Positions 26,711-37,899 of a stretch of 64,000 nucleotides of DNA are shown one piece after another; within the stretch, counting starts at the first letter, position 1; each line of letters begins with the position of its first letter. A model generated the notes under the pieces. That model saw only the letters and a program-made list of their open reading frames with translations. It ran no database searches and was not told the origin of the DNA. The position numbers and the translations under genes were made by a program. Source of the stretch: Cololabis saira (taxonomy: Eukaryota > Chordata > Actinopteri > Beloniformes > Belonidae); assembly GCF_033807715.1 (NCBI RefSeq), contig NC_084601.1, forward strand, positions 83,501 to 147,500. The letters run 5' to 3'.

Positions 26711-26835
26711 CTCTCTAAGGGAGCGTCCAGCCACCCTGCGGAGGAAACTCATCTCTAAGGGAGCGTCCAGCCACCCTGCGGAGGAAACTCATCTCTAAGG
26801 GAGCGTCCAGCCACCCTGCGGAGGAAACTCATCTC
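26711..26835. repeat. 40-bp tandem repeat, 3 copies, in the Rex3 copy
   Basis: TCTCTAAGGGAGCGTCCAGC recurs at 26712, 26752 and 26792. Unit encodes the FLRRVAGRSLR block on the minus strand. Confidence 0.92.
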
Positions 26836-27412
26836 GGCCGCTTGTATCCGCAATCTTGTCCTTTCGGTCACTACCCAAAGTTCATGACCATAGGTGAGGG
26901 TAGGTGCGTAGATTGACCGGTAAATCGAGAGCTTCACCTTTCGACTGAGCTCTTCTTCACCACGACGGTCCGGTACATCGACCGCATAACTGCGGACGCT
27001 GCACCGATCCGTCTGTCAATCTCCCGCTCCATCGTTCCGTCACTCGTGAACAAGATCCCGAGATACTTGAACTCCTCCACCTGAGGGAGGACTTCTCCAC
27101 CCACCCGGAGAAGGCATGCCACCCTTTCCCGGTGGAGAACCATGGCCTCGGTCTTGGAGGTGCTGATTCTCATCCCTGCCCGGCCTCAAACCGCCCCAGC
27201 ACATGCTGAAGGTCCCGGTCCGATGAAGCCAACAGGACAACGTCATCCGCAAAAAGCAGAGACGAAATCCTGTGGAACAAGTCTGATCTACTGACGGCAA
27301 TGAGAACCAGACTCCTGCTACGATCATTCAGAGACCGGACAGCCCTTAATAGAGGGCCCCGGACCCCATAGTCACTGACCCCCACAGACTGGCACGAGGG
27401 ACACGGTCAAAT

Positions 27413-28119
27413 GCCTAACAGGAGTATGTGTTAAGCCAATGCTTAAACCCATTGGAGTGTTCAGATCGTCAGTCGACAAGCTCTACTTGAGGTTGATGCA
27501 ATAATATCGCTGTCCTTTGCAGTGAAAAGTCAAATTTATTCATCCAATCTTACAGTGAAACATGAAACCGACCTGCTGATTTACCCAGGAAAGGGGTCAA
27601 AACTGATTTCCCCTTTTCCGGCTCAACACACACCCATACACACACCATATCCTGTCTTATATACCGTTGCTCTCTAATTGGCTTCTACAGTATGTTTGTG
27701 ACATGCGGTTATTGTTTGAAAGAACAAAATCTTTCTGATTCGTTTGGTTTGGCTGTGCTGACAGCTCAAGCCCACACACGTACACAGTGCAGACAGAAAG
27801 AGAGATGGTCTGTGTTTAGTAAGTCATGATGAGTGAAATAAATTGATTTGTTCACTTTCCAAATAACATGTAATATTTGGTGTTTGGGTAAAAGCAAGTG
27901 CTCCCAAGTCAACAGGCTCAAGTCTAAGGGAATCAATGAGTCATTGGTGTGAAAAGCCAAGTGAAGATAGTATTTTTAGTAGTTTTACTTTTTTTTCAAG
28001 TCAAGTCTAAAGACATCAACATTGACTTGAATCTGAGAGCCTAAGCCATGCAACCTGAATCTCTAATTTGACAAGAAGCAGCCTCTATCTTATTACTGAA
28101 GGAGTCATTGTTTTACATT
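27413..28119. other. Intergenic DNA upstream of the lipocalin gene
   Basis: No gene or named repeat recognised. From about 28120 the sequence becomes alignable with the flank of the upstream pseudogene, so the duplicated unit starts near there. Confidence 0.5.
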
Positions 28120-28326
28120 GATGAATGTGCACTCATAAAAGCTGACACTTGAGTAACTGGTACTAATACATTTTTTCCATGTTGGGAAATCCAGAAATGC
28201 AAGTTTGGTAGATGGATTTATTGTGCTTGCCTGCAGTAGCATGAATATATTGATCTGTTTTGTTCTGGTGTCCAGAGTCCAGGAGTCAACGCGTGCCCCA
28301 GCTGTGTGAACGGATGCCAGTTCATC

Positions 28327-28333
28327 TATAAAA
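28327..28333 (+). promoter_or_regulatory. Candidate TATA box of the lipocalin gene
   Basis: TATAAAA lies about 120 bases before the ATG at 28452, in a region conserved with the pseudogene flank, where the corresponding word has decayed. Position is plausible for a liver-type secreted protein gene. No transcript evidence. Confidence 0.45.
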
Positions 28334-28451
28334 AGCAAACAAACACTTTGAACAACACTTTGAACTGGTTTGGGTCAAACAGCAGGTTTCTCTCTGAACT
28401 CAACTCACTTATCCCTCCTCTGAGTTCCCCCGAAGGTCCTGGTGATCCAGA

Positions 28452-31250
28452 ATGGAGGTTCTACTCCGAGCAGCTTTGTTTGGTCTGATGCTGCTGAGCT
28501 CCAGCGTCACATTTGCAGCTGAAGAATGTAACATCCCACCAGAGGTGCAACGACAGGACCTGCACACGGTGGGAATAGATAAAATCAATTCTGTTGTGTT
28601 AATAAATCTCTCAGCAATCATTCAGCATTTTTACTCCTTGAGGTTTACAAGAAGTTTCTGTGGTCAGGTTTAAACTTGTTCCTGCATACAACCCATGTTT
28701 GTTCCCACAGTTATCAGAGGCACGTTGGGTTTTGGTTGAAGCGTTTGCAGACAATCCAGTAGCGGTGCATTTTTTAAAGAGTGCCAACAGTTCCACGGTG
28801 GATTTAAAGCTTAAAGATGACAATAAGACATTCACATTCATTGAAAGAAACATGTTGTAAGTTTGTCATACAGCAGCAGTTCAGCTTCTCTTGAGGTTTT
28901 CGCTGTAGTTTTGAGTCCCATATCCTGTTATGTTGTCTTTCCCAGGGCTGGAAAAGAATGCTTGATCTACCGCGTCAATGCATCAATTTCTGATCCCGAG
29001 ACGTCCAACTACACCTTCCATATGCACGATGATGGTAATACCCAAAAAAGTCCAGAATTGATTTGATACAACGTCATAACAAGAGTACATTCCCTGTGAC
29101 AATCTGTATTTGCTTCCTCTATATTCAATGTTATAGTTTTATGCACTGGTGAAAAATCTCCTGTTAGGGTCTCTGGGGGCAAAATGAGATGGATGATGAT
29201 GAAGCCCTCCTCTTGACATCAGAGACAACAACAGACTATGTGGAACTGAACTAAACCTAGACGTGGTCATTTTTCAGTTTTGGTAGAAGACTACTTAGTC
29301 CAGTCTATTAAAAGCAGATTCAAAGCTACCAGAAAATCCCCAAACGTACCTCAGCAGAGTGTAGCTTCCAGCTCAGGGACTGGGGGTAGAGCTAGCTCCA
29401 GTTCCTGTAGTGGATACAAGTGGATACGTTGAATTTTCTTCACAAACTCCTCCAGTTTAGATATTGCTGTAGAGTTTTCTTTATGGCCTCCATTGAGAAA
29501 TAAGAGCTATAAATCCTGGAAGGTTGAAGAAATATACCAGCTTCATGGTCCAGAACATAGCTTCATTTGTTTTTTAATCTCTTGATTCCAGGATTGACGG
29601 AGATCGATGGTGAGGTGACTCCGTACGAAAACCCAGGCCGGGCAAACTTTCATCAAGGTTCTCCAAACTGTCTAATCATGAACTACAGCGCAGTCTTCAT
29701 GGGAAAACCAGGGAGGGTCCTGCTCTTCTACAGTAAGACAGGCTCAAAGATCCTGACAGAAACCACTTAGAACCATCAGAAACAATCATAGTCAAGTAAA
29801 CTGTTACTGAGGCAGCAGACAGGAAGTCTTCATGAAGATTAATGGATACTTAAACTTTATTTATTCATGTTCAATGTCCTCGCATATAGTTCTGGGAGTC
29901 TCAATAGGCTGGACATACTTTTGAAGCATGTCATGAGATTTGATTAGCTGGTTACTTTCTCAAACTGCAGGGAGATTTCTAACTTCCTATTATGCTTTTT
30001 TGACACACAGGAAGTGAGGGAAAACCCCTGGATGCAGATGAACTGAAAGCTGCTAAGAGCAAACACAGGATGGTAGCAGAGTGTCTGAATTTCAACGTTG
30101 ACTCAAGCATCCGCTACGATGGAAAGACAGGTTAGAGAGACTCTTGAAAGATGAACACGATTTTATTTTTTAACTGCAGGTCATGTCTGAGGGGAGATTG
30201 AACTTGTCTTTTTGGACTACTAATATTATTTCTCCTGAAATAAACAACAAAGTAGTCTAGAGCTGAAGATATAATCTGAACGGCAGGAGATTATTTGGCA
30301 GTGTTTGAAAAACTTGGCAGCTGCTTAAGCCTTCTGTTAAAAGAAATAGGCTAGAAAAATGTTAAAGAAAAAAACAACAACTTGATGCTCACACAACAAC
30401 ATAAGTAATTTGATACCATTTTATCCACACAAGCTCAAGATTAATTTAGAAATGCTTGTACAAATGCAAATGTTTGAAGTAGAATGTGAGTCAAAAATAA
30501 AACCTCTGAAATGCTGGAGGAGCATCTGAAAATGTCCCAGCATCTCACTGATTTAAAAAAATACTGCTTTTCTGCTTTTCTAGAAAAAAGCATAACACTC
30601 CATAAATCTAGTTAGAAATGTCTTATTTTAAACAAAAAATAAAATCTTATTTAAACTAGCAAAATAGTCTAAAATAGTCTCCTAACGCTCTTTAGGTTGT
30701 TTTTTTTTTTTTAACTCTAACTCTAACAAATTGATTTTTGCAATGAATATCTGCTCACTCCATGAGATGAGCAACTTGTCTGTTGAGGTTGAATCTTCAA
30801 AAAACCAAAAAGACCATCATAAATACATCTGCTCTTCAGTGATCTAACAAACCCACATTCAAACAAATAAATTGGTGCTGTCTCTGTCATCTGTTTTATT
30901 CAGAAATGACGCTGTAATTTTATCTCTAATGCATATTCAACCTCCATATTTAGTCTTTATGTGGCATGCGATATTCTTGAATTGTCCATTAGGAATTAGT
31001 ATGTATGTATGACATCATGATCTTTTACTTTATCATCTCATTAGTGGTATATACAACTGAAAAGAAGGAACAGATGGTAGGAGTTCACATGTGATTCACA
31101 TGATTAAGACACATGTGTCCTTTACTAAAATCTGGGTCCCCTGGGCATGACTGGTGATTGGGTTCTGTTTCTGACACACAGCATACATTTGTTTATTTGA
31201 CAAACCACTGACTCTGTTCTTGTCTTTGTTTCTCTGCAGAGCTTTGCTAG
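28452..31250 (+). CDS. Secreted lipocalin-like protein, alpha-1-acid glycoprotein / toxin-binding-protein type (6 exons, 207 aa)
   Basis: Exons: 28452-28568, 28711-28856, 28946-29034, 29592-29732, 30011-30130, 31240-31250 (TAG 31248-31250). All introns are GT-AG and phases join to 207 residues. Seen: a hydrophobic signal peptide of about 23 residues ending TFAA; an E-A-R-W motif at 42-45 where lipocalins have G-x-W; a first Cys at 26 and a final Cys as the last residue; three further Cys (KECLIY, PNCLIM, AECLNF); and five N-glycosylation sequons (NSS, NKT, NAS, NYT, NYS). Length, heavy predicted glycosylation and N-to-C-terminal cysteines fit the alpha-1-acid-glycoprotein-like lipocalins of fish. 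That group includes pufferfish saxitoxin/tetrodotoxin-binding and flounder tributyltin-binding proteins, which carry small hydrophobic ligands in plasma. Ligand here is unknown. ATTAAA at 31335-31340 is a likely polyadenylation signal. Exon 1 end at 28568 is chosen because it keeps phase 0 into exon 2 and is conserved in the pseudogene. Confidence 0.85.
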
Positions 31251-31340
31251 GATAAGAAAGAAGAGACACAATGAGACAATATTGTGTTCATGACTTATTG
31301 TTGCATCCATCTTTGCTTAATTCATGACTAAGTCATTAAA

Positions 31341-32184
31341 ATCTATTCATCAAACCGACCATGTGTGCATATATTTGTCCTGTGCCTTTCAACCTGCAAA
31401 ACATTTCTAAGAGACACAGTCACTATCTACAGTTGAATGTTTTTTATTTGTGTATTATGAACGTTTTCTGTTTCTCATAGCTAAAAAAATCAGTTTTTAC
31501 AGCTACAAAATCCCTGAATTCAAATGTCAATTTAATCCACTAAATATGAGATACAATCATTCAGACTTCTGTCTTTTTCAATTTTAAAATTCATGTAAAT
31601 TAATTCAATTTACATTAATGCATAATCCAATCCAGTCCATATGAGTAAAAAAAAACATGAAATAAAATTCTAATTCTTAAAAAAGAGAGAAAATTGTTAA
31701 TGAACGCAACAGATTGGATCAAATCTAAAATTTTAGCTAACTTTGGTTCAATCCTCCAACCTTAGCAAACAGTGGAAGTAAAAAAAAAACAACTTAGTTA
31801 TCTGTTAAAGTTGGTCATATATCTCACTGTTTCCATTTTGGAATCAGTTTTTCCATTTACTTTTCTGAAATGTCAAATGATCCCACTAATAATGCTCAAA
31901 TCAGAATACATAAGTGTTAATTGGAATCATCAAGTTTCTTCATAGAAAAATAAAAACCATTAATAAAGACTGGATAAATATTAATATAATAACCTATAAT
32001 ATGTTTCAAACACGAGCTGATGTAAGATTTAAGGAAACCATATGGCTCATATGAGGTATAGGCTGCCAGAAGAATTGGGGCATTAATGCCATTTGTAACA
32101 TTAGCTTCACTTTAGTTTACTTATGTTGTTGACTCAAATAAGACCTTGGACTGATCTGAGTTTCCAGGTGATTCATGAGACAAT
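31341..32184. other. Intergenic DNA downstream of the lipocalin gene
   Basis: AT-rich, several short A runs. No gene or clear repeat recognised. Confidence 0.5.
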
Positions 32185-32363
32185 CTTTTTTTTTAGCTCT
32201 AGTGCCTATATTCCAGTAGCAGACAGGAAGGCGGTGAGAGAGAGAGAATGGGGATGACATGCAGCAAAGGTGCACAGGCCGGGATTCAAACCGACCACTG
32301 CAGCAGGACTGGAGCCTCAGGATATTACCCGCTTGCTTAACCCACTGCACCACCAAGCAGCCC
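32185..32363 (-). mobile_element. tRNA-derived SINE
   Basis: On the minus strand the head reads TGGTGGTGCAGTGGGTTAAG (box A-like) followed about 55 bases later by GGTTTGAATCC (box B-like). A body with CTTTGCTGCATGTCATCCC and a CT-rich stretch follows, ending in an A run. This is the layout of RNA polymerase III-type SINEs widespread in teleosts. Single copy here, mildly diverged. Confidence 0.75.
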
Positions 32364-33047
32364 GATTCATGAGGAATCTTTCTTTCTTGTCACACATTAC
32401 TACTACTTCTAGTATATCCGTACTCGAGTTGTAAAAAAAAAAATCAGGGGGGATGGTGGATTTTATCATATGGGGACAGATAATTTGTGCTGATTACAAA
32501 TAATATAATATATTACAAATAATAGCACTGACCAAAACACCTGCAGAAATACTGCAGGAATGACATAGCAGCAGTTAAATGCAGCCTTCTGTAAGCTTTA
32601 AATATCCACTGGGCTTACATCAAATACATCAAAACACAACAATAAAAAACAGTTTTCTGAACTTATCAATATGACTCTGTCCTTCCCAGGATAAGTAAAA
32701 TGGATCACTGCAAAAACTCAAAATCTTAACAAGAATATTTGTCTTATTTCTAGTTAAAATGTCTCATTTTAGTAAAAAAATCTCATTACACTTAAAACAA
32801 GACTCATCACTGGAAAAAACAACAATTTTCACCTGTTTCAAGTAGATTTTCACTTGAAATAAGTAGAAAAATCTGCCAGTGGAACAAGATTTATTTGCTT
32901 GTAATAGGAAGATAAATCTTGTCCCATTGGCAGATTTTTCTACTTATTTCAAGCAAAAATTTACTTGAAACAGGTGAAAATTGTCAAATAAGTTATTTTT
33001 CTCAAGTTATTTTTCTGGTGATGACTCTAAATGTTGAAATAGCAGTA

Positions 33048-33618
33048 TGTTAGGGACCAAGCAGTCAGCAAGGAGGAGAACAGGAGTTGGTTTTAACAAC
33101 AAAAACTGACTCTCCTATAATGACACAGAAGGGAACATATATAGTGGCTTGGCCAAACCAAATAACACACAAGGGGAAACCAAAATGGACAACAAGTACA
33201 ACTAATACAAAAGGAAACCAACTAAACCCCAAATCCCCCCCTCTAACATAACAGCACATGGTATGGCTTAATGGGCATGCCACAGGATTTAACAGTCCTC
33301 CACCCTTGGCCACGCCTTTTGCCCCACCAGGAAAGGTAACTCCTCCACCAGCATGGTAACTCAAAAGAAGGAAATAAAGATTAATATAAACAGAAACAAT
33401 GAACTATAACCTTACAATGAAGAAACATGTGCACTCTATTTAAACAGTGCAAGATTATAAACAAATATATATCAAATAAACTAAACCTTAATTTTTAATT
33501 GAATTGTTTGGGGTGTGGCTGACTGCAAATAAAATTAGCCTGTGTGCTTAAAGTAATGAGGGCCTAGTGTGTAGGATATTACCCTCTTCAAATGGCCTGT
33601 GTGGCTGGGGCCATCACA
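33048..33618 (-). repeat. 3' LTR of the Gmr1-type element
   Basis: Nearly identical to 38676-39370 except for a ~124-bp internal deletion after the TTTTAA at about 33091-33096. The deleted piece contains the AATAAA signal that the 5' LTR still has on the minus strand. Confidence 0.9.
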
Positions 33619-35828
33619 CACTCCCCCCCTTCAGGACTCTCGCAGGAACTGCGAGAGAGGTAGTCAGCTGTGAGATTGTTCTTGCCTGGGATGTGCTGAA
33701 TACTGAAACAGAAAGGCTGAAGAGCTAGGTAGCACCGGGTGAGCCTTCCATTTGCATCTTTCATCCTCGCCATCCACTGAAGAGCTCTATGGTCTGTCTC
33801 CAAGGAAAAATCTCTACCCAGGAGGTAGTACCGAAAAGAATCAAGGGCCCACTTGATTGCCAGTGCTTCCTTTTCCACCGTGGAATATCGAACCTCTCTG
33901 GGGAACAGCTTCCGGCTGATATAGGCGATTGGATGGCGGTCACCTAATGGTCCCTGAAGAAGCACACCCCCCAGGCCTCTATCGGAAGCATCAGTCTGTA
34001 GAATAAAATGTTCATTAAAGTCTGGACTGTGCAAAACTGGTTCCTCACTCAGTGATTGCTGGATGTCTTTGAAGGCTGCCACTGCGTCCTCTGTCCACTG
34101 GATCTGGTTGGGACACTGTGATCCTGTCATATCTGTGAGAAGAGCTGCTCTGGTGGAAAACTGGGGTATGAAGCGGCGGTAAAACCCAGCCATTCCCAGA
34201 AAAGATCGAAGCTGTCTTCTTGTGTGTGGAAAAGGACATGACTCAATGGCTTGGATTTTGTTGACCTGCGGCCGTATCACCCCATTTCCAATGATGTGGC
34301 CCAGGTACTCTGTCTCCGCAGCAGCAAAGACACACTTTGATGGATTCACTGTCAACCCGGCAGAGTGGAGACGATCCAAGACAGCCCTCAGATGTTCCAG
34401 GTGCTCCTCCCAGGTGGTGCTGTAAATGACAATGTCATCGAGATATGCTGCAGCAAACTCAGTGAAATCACACAGTACCTGGTCCATGAGCCTCTGGAAG
34501 GTTGCCGGTGCCCCATGCAAACCAAACGGCAGAACTGTGAACTGGAAGAGCCCCCACGACGTCCTAAAGGCTGTAAACTCCCTGGACCGCTCTGTGAGGG
34601 GAACCTGCCAGTATCCCTTACACAGATCTATGGTGGTCAAGTATTTGGCTTTTCCCAGACGTTCAAGCAGGTCATCAATCCTTGGTGTGGGATAAGAATC
34701 AAACTGGGAAATTGAATTCAGGTACCTGAAATCTATACAGAATCTTAAGCTACCATCCTTCTTTGGCACCAGGACCACCGGGTTACACCACTCACTCTGT
34801 GATTTTTCAATAATCCCCAAGGACAGCATCAGGTCAATCTCCTTTTTTAGAGAGGCTAGCATGCGTTCAGGGATCCTGTAACTAAGCCGTCTCACAGAAG
34901 CACCTTCTTTAACAACAATGTCATGTTCCATAATATCTGTTCTCCCAGGGTTCTCCTGGAAAACATCTGAATTGCAGATCTCTCTCACCTGGAACTGCTT
35001 GTCTTCTGGGAGGTGACTGAGATCGTAGGGTAATAGAGGCCCAGCCAAAGGGAGATATTGCTCATCCACCTCCTCGTCCTCCAGCACGCCTCTGATGAGC
35101 ATCACCTTTGTCTTTTCTGGTTGTTGCACCCACTCCTTCAGGAGATTTATATGCAGTACTCTACTTGACCGTGCCTGTCCTGGGGTTGATATCCGGTATG
35201 TGGTAGGTCCAAGTTTCTTCAGGATCTCAAATGGTCCCTGCCATTTTGCTAACAACTTGTTATCATCGCTAGGGAGGAGCACTAGCACTTTCTGTCCAGG
35301 GTCAAAAGATCTCTGCCGGGCTGATTTATCATACCAGGACTTCTGGCGCCGCTGGGCCTCCGCCATGTATGATTGAGCAAGCTCACTCATTTTCTCCAAT
35401 CGGTCTCTCATCTGTACAACATACGATATAACATTAACAGAATCCCCCCTCTCTCTGCCTCCCTCCCAAATCTCTCTCAGTAGTGAGAGAGGTCCTCGTA
35501 CTTCATCCCCATACAAAAGCTCAAATGGAGAGAAGCCAGTGGAGGCTTGGGGTACTTCTCTGTATGCAAAGAGGAGGTATGGCAGCCACTGATCCCAGTC
35601 TGTCCCAGTGCTGTTGACAAACTTCCGAAGCATCTGCTTCAGGGTCTGATTGAAGCACTCCGTCAGCCCATCAGTCTGGGGATGATATGCTGTGGTCCTC
35701 AGGCTCCTTATCCCAAGTAACTGGTAGACCTGTTTCAGTAAAGTGGACATGAAGTTAGTTCCCTGATCAGTCAATATTTCCTGAGGGAAACCTACTCTGG
35801 AAAAGAACTGCACCAGACAGAAGGCCAC
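33588..35828 (-). CDS. Gmr1-type pol: integrase core and C-terminus, then RT and RNase H
   Basis: 746 codons. Residues 1-90 are the second half of the integrase core (LTDQGTNF with a catalytic Asp, TAYHPQTDGLTE); about 190-215 is a GPY/F-like module (KWQGPFEIL). RT covers about 335-520 with NPVVLVPKKDG, LRFCIDFRYLN, TTIDLCKGYWQV, FGLHGAPATFQRLM and the catalytic YLDDIVIYS. RNase H covers about 605-720 with LQTDASDRGLGGVL, VEKEALAIKWAL and ETDHRALQ. It ends just inside the 3' LTR. The ORF is intact from the right border of the solo LTR onward; its own start Met is only the first after that interruption. Confidence 0.92.
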   Translation of the reverse strand: MAFCLVQFFSRVGFPQEILTDQGTNFMSTLLKQVYQLLGIRSLRTTAYHPQTDGLTECFNQTLKQMLRKFVNSTGTDWDQWLPYLLFAYREVPQASTGFSPFELLYGDEVRGPLSLLREIWEGGRERGDSVNVISYVVQMRDRLEKMSELAQSYMAEAQRRQKSWYDKSARQRSFDPGQKVLVLLPSDDNKLLAKWQGPFEILKKLGPTTYRISTPGQARSSRVLHINLLKEWVQQPEKTKVMLIRGVLEDEEVDEQYLPLAGPLLPYDLSHLPEDKQFQVREICNSDVFQENPGRTDIMEHDIVVKEGASVRRLSYRIPERMLASLKKEIDLMLSLGIIEKSQSEWCNPVVLVPKKDGSLRFCIDFRYLNSISQFDSYPTPRIDDLLERLGKAKYLTTIDLCKGYWQVPLTERSREFTAFRTSWGLFQFTVLPFGLHGAPATFQRLMDQVLCDFTEFAAAYLDDIVIYSTTWEEHLEHLRAVLDRLHSAGLTVNPSKCVFAAAETEYLGHIIGNGVIRPQVNKIQAIESCPFPHTRRQLRSFLGMAGFYRRFIPQFSTRAALLTDMTGSQCPNQIQWTEDAVAAFKDIQQSLSEEPVLHSPDFNEHFILQTDASDRGLGGVLLQGPLGDRHPIAYISRKLFPREVRYSTVEKEALAIKWALDSFRYYLLGRDFSLETDHRALQWMARMKDANGRLTRCYLALQPFCFSIQHIPGKNNLTADYLSRSSCESPEGGECVMAPATQAI

Positions 35829-35897
35829 TGATTTTGCCTTTATGGATTTGAGTGGAAAAACTTCGGGGTACTTTGTAGCATAATCTGTTATAACCAG

Positions 35898-36498
35898 TGT
35901 CGAGCCACATTGTCATGGGAAGCTCCAGCCCCTACCCCCTACAGGGCTTTGAACTGGACTCAAGACCTTTGTTGTGACTCCAGCTTCCTACCCCACGTGA
36001 AGGTCCCGACACCTCGGAAGTTGGCTCAAACAGACAACTGGACTCAACACCTTTGAGGTAGCTCCAGCTTCCTACCCCACGTGAAGATCCCAACACCTCG
36101 GAAGTTGGCTCAAACAGACAACTGGACTCAACACCTTTGAGGTAGCTCCAGCTTCCTACCCCCGTGCAGATCCCGACACCTGGAAGTTGGTTCAAACAGA
36201 TTTGAATCACGAGAGCACCCTATGGGGTGATTTGGAGGTCTGTGACAGTCATGCCAAATGTCTGATAATGACATTTGGCCCGAGTCACATCCGACTGTAA
36301 ATTACTTTTTGTCTCTCGCCTGATTCATGTATTCCTGCATTCTGTTGTTTGTTCTTGTATAAGAAGCTTGTTTCAAAACCACTCGATGTCAGCTCACCGA
36401 CCGAGACACTGTGTCTGTGTCGGTCTGCTGAACGCCGGCTGAATAAATTCTCTAACCACAAAGCGGACTTCTGAACTGGTTTGATAAATTCCTCAACA
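35898..36498 (+). mobile_element. Solo LTR of an endogenous retrovirus, inside the Gmr1-type integrase
   Basis: Starts TGTCGAG and ends CTCAACA (imperfect inverted termini, TG...CA), flanked by CCAG on both sides (35894-35897, 36499-36502; ACCAG if one base is reassigned). Contains a TATAAG at about 36358 and AATAAA at about 36442, 60 bases before the end, in the order expected of U3-R-U5. Removing it restores the integrase reading frame across ATGCTGGTTATAACAGAT. No internal viral genes remain. The class-I-like guess rests on the 4-bp duplication and the layout. Confidence 0.75.
35953..36200. repeat. 84-bp direct repeat, 3 copies, in the solo LTR
   Basis: ACTGGACTCA recurs at 35953, 36037 and 36121, with matching sequence through GGAAGTTGG(C/T)TCAAACAGA; the first copy is most diverged. 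It lies in the region expected to be U3, where retroviral LTRs often carry enhancer repeats. Confidence 0.88.
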
Positions 36499-37084
36499 CC
36501 AGCATATAACGATTCCCCACCTTGCTCCTCTCCACAGGACCAACAATGTCCATCCCCAGGCGTTCAAATGGGGTACTGATTATGGGTAATGATTGTAAAG
36601 GGGCTCTGGCTGGGATTTTAGCAGATGTTATATGGCACTGAGGGCAACTTCTACAGAACTGAGAAACATCTCTACTTAGGCCAGGCCAGTGGAAATGACG
36701 TTTAATACGAGCTGTGGTTTTATGCTTACCCAGGTGGCCAGCCCAGGGAACAGAGTGCCCCAAGGCAAGGATGATGTCTCTAGCTGCTTGGGGGACCACT
36801 AGCTGCAACACTGACCCCTGTTGCAGGTAGAGCATGCCATTTTGCAGAACATACTCGTCTTCGCTGATGTCCAACTGATGCCCCGGCTTCTTTTCCTTTG
36901 CTTTTTGAAATAGAAGCACTAAAGCTGGATCAGTTTTCTGCATCTCAGTGATGTCTGCTGGTATTTGGAATCCCAGAGGTAACTCTGGCTCTGGGTTGGT
37001 GGGCGGATTCATAACTGTGTGTTGGAATTTTTCCTGCTTTCTCTGCCTACGAGTTTTTCGAGACTTCCCGGGTATTGTCTCCAA
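36452..37084 (-). pseudogene. Gmr1-type integrase N-terminal part
   Basis: Contains the H-H-C-C zinc-binding region (LGHSVPWAGHLG, then FCRSCPQCH) and the start of the integrase core with the first catalytic Asp (LGMDIVGPV). It then runs into the solo LTR at 36498. Upstream, stops at 37085-37188 separate it from protease. It continues, after removal of the LTR, into the ORF at 33588-35828. Confidence 0.88.
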
Positions 37085-37188
37085 TTCCTCATTGTAGAAG
37101 GGCAGGGCACTGAGAGTTTCAGAGTGAGTAGTGGGTTTTTTTGCCTGTGCCCTAGTGACAGCAACATTACATCTTTACTAGGTAATCT

Positions 37189-37899
37189 TTACTTACTGAG
37201 TACTGGCAGGTCTCTTCCTAGCACAGCAGGAAATGGAAGGTTATCCACAACTCCAATGTTCAAGAGGTAGGTTACGCCATCTACCTTTATATACATATCC
37301 GCTGTTGGATAATTTTTCTCGTCTCCATGTACACAACATACAGGTATGGTGTCTCTGGTGCTGATTATATTAGATGGTACAAACTTCCTATGCACTAGGG
37401 TCTGATCACTCCCTGAATCCAGTAGAGCCTTTAGAGTCGTTCCATTAACTTCAATGCATTTCATTTTAATAGACTGATTTCTCTTCAGCACGGATTCCCT
37501 ATGAGGACGTGGCACAAAGCACATTTGCGTCATTTTACCTGAGTTTTTGGGGCACATAGGTTTTATATGGCCTTCTACCCCACAGAGATAGCAAATTGGC
37601 TTTTTGCCAAAAGATTTTAATGGACCACTAGCTGGCTGGGTTCCCCCAATAGGAGGCTTACACATACTGGTCGTTTGCCCCTGATGGTCCTGATGGGCTA
37701 GTTTGCGGTTGTCCTTTGTGGCTCTCCATGAGTGGTAACTCCATGGTTGCCCCTTCCTCCGGGCAGCCACAAAGACATCCGCCAGCTTAGCAGCCTCCAT
37801 AGCTGAATCTGGGTCACGCTCTCGGATCCAGACCTTGTGGTTGCATCCACTTCCCATAGAGCTCCTTAAGCCTTGCGTACAACTCCTTGGGGTTTTCAT
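37189..37899 (-). pseudogene. Gmr1-type gag C-terminus with zinc knuckle, plus aspartic protease
   Basis: Capsid end (ERDPDSAMEAAKLADVFVAAR, SCAN-like helix), then one CCHC knuckle CYLCGVEGHIKPMC, then protease with LLDSGSDQT and FPAVLGRDLPVL. It is in a different frame from the upstream gag ORF and overlaps it by 86 bases; a small deletion in gag at about 37815-37850 probably caused the shift. Lacks a start of its own. Confidence 0.85.

Larger units (their letters stand above)
21905..27412 (-). mobile_element. Rex3/RTE-type LINE copy, antisense, interrupted by nested insertions
   Basis: Minus-strand pieces in order: 26934-27385 (LLFADDVVLLASS; then EAMVLHRERV and EEFKYLGILFTSDGTMEREI), 26590-26937 (KLSIYRSIYAPTLTYGHELW, RLRIQAAEMSFLRRVAGRSL, ERSQLRWLGHLYR), 22681-22923 (RGRLRTRWRDY) and 21905-22290 (WERLGLPPEELEEE, WASLLRLLPPRP). 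These are the C-terminal half of a Rex3-like reverse transcriptase in the expected order, with no 5' half. It is broken by a MITE (22292-22680), by an L2-type LINE (about 22925-26590), by three internal minisatellites and by frameshifts. Confidence 0.85.

Noticed and set aside
32185..32363. Functional tRNA gene
   Set aside because: Box A and B words are present but the flanks do not fold as an acceptor stem, and a SINE body and A tail follow.
33065..33364. 99-codon ORF in the LTR, repeated at 38847-39116
   Set aside because: Duplicated only because it lies in both LTRs; no coding resemblance.
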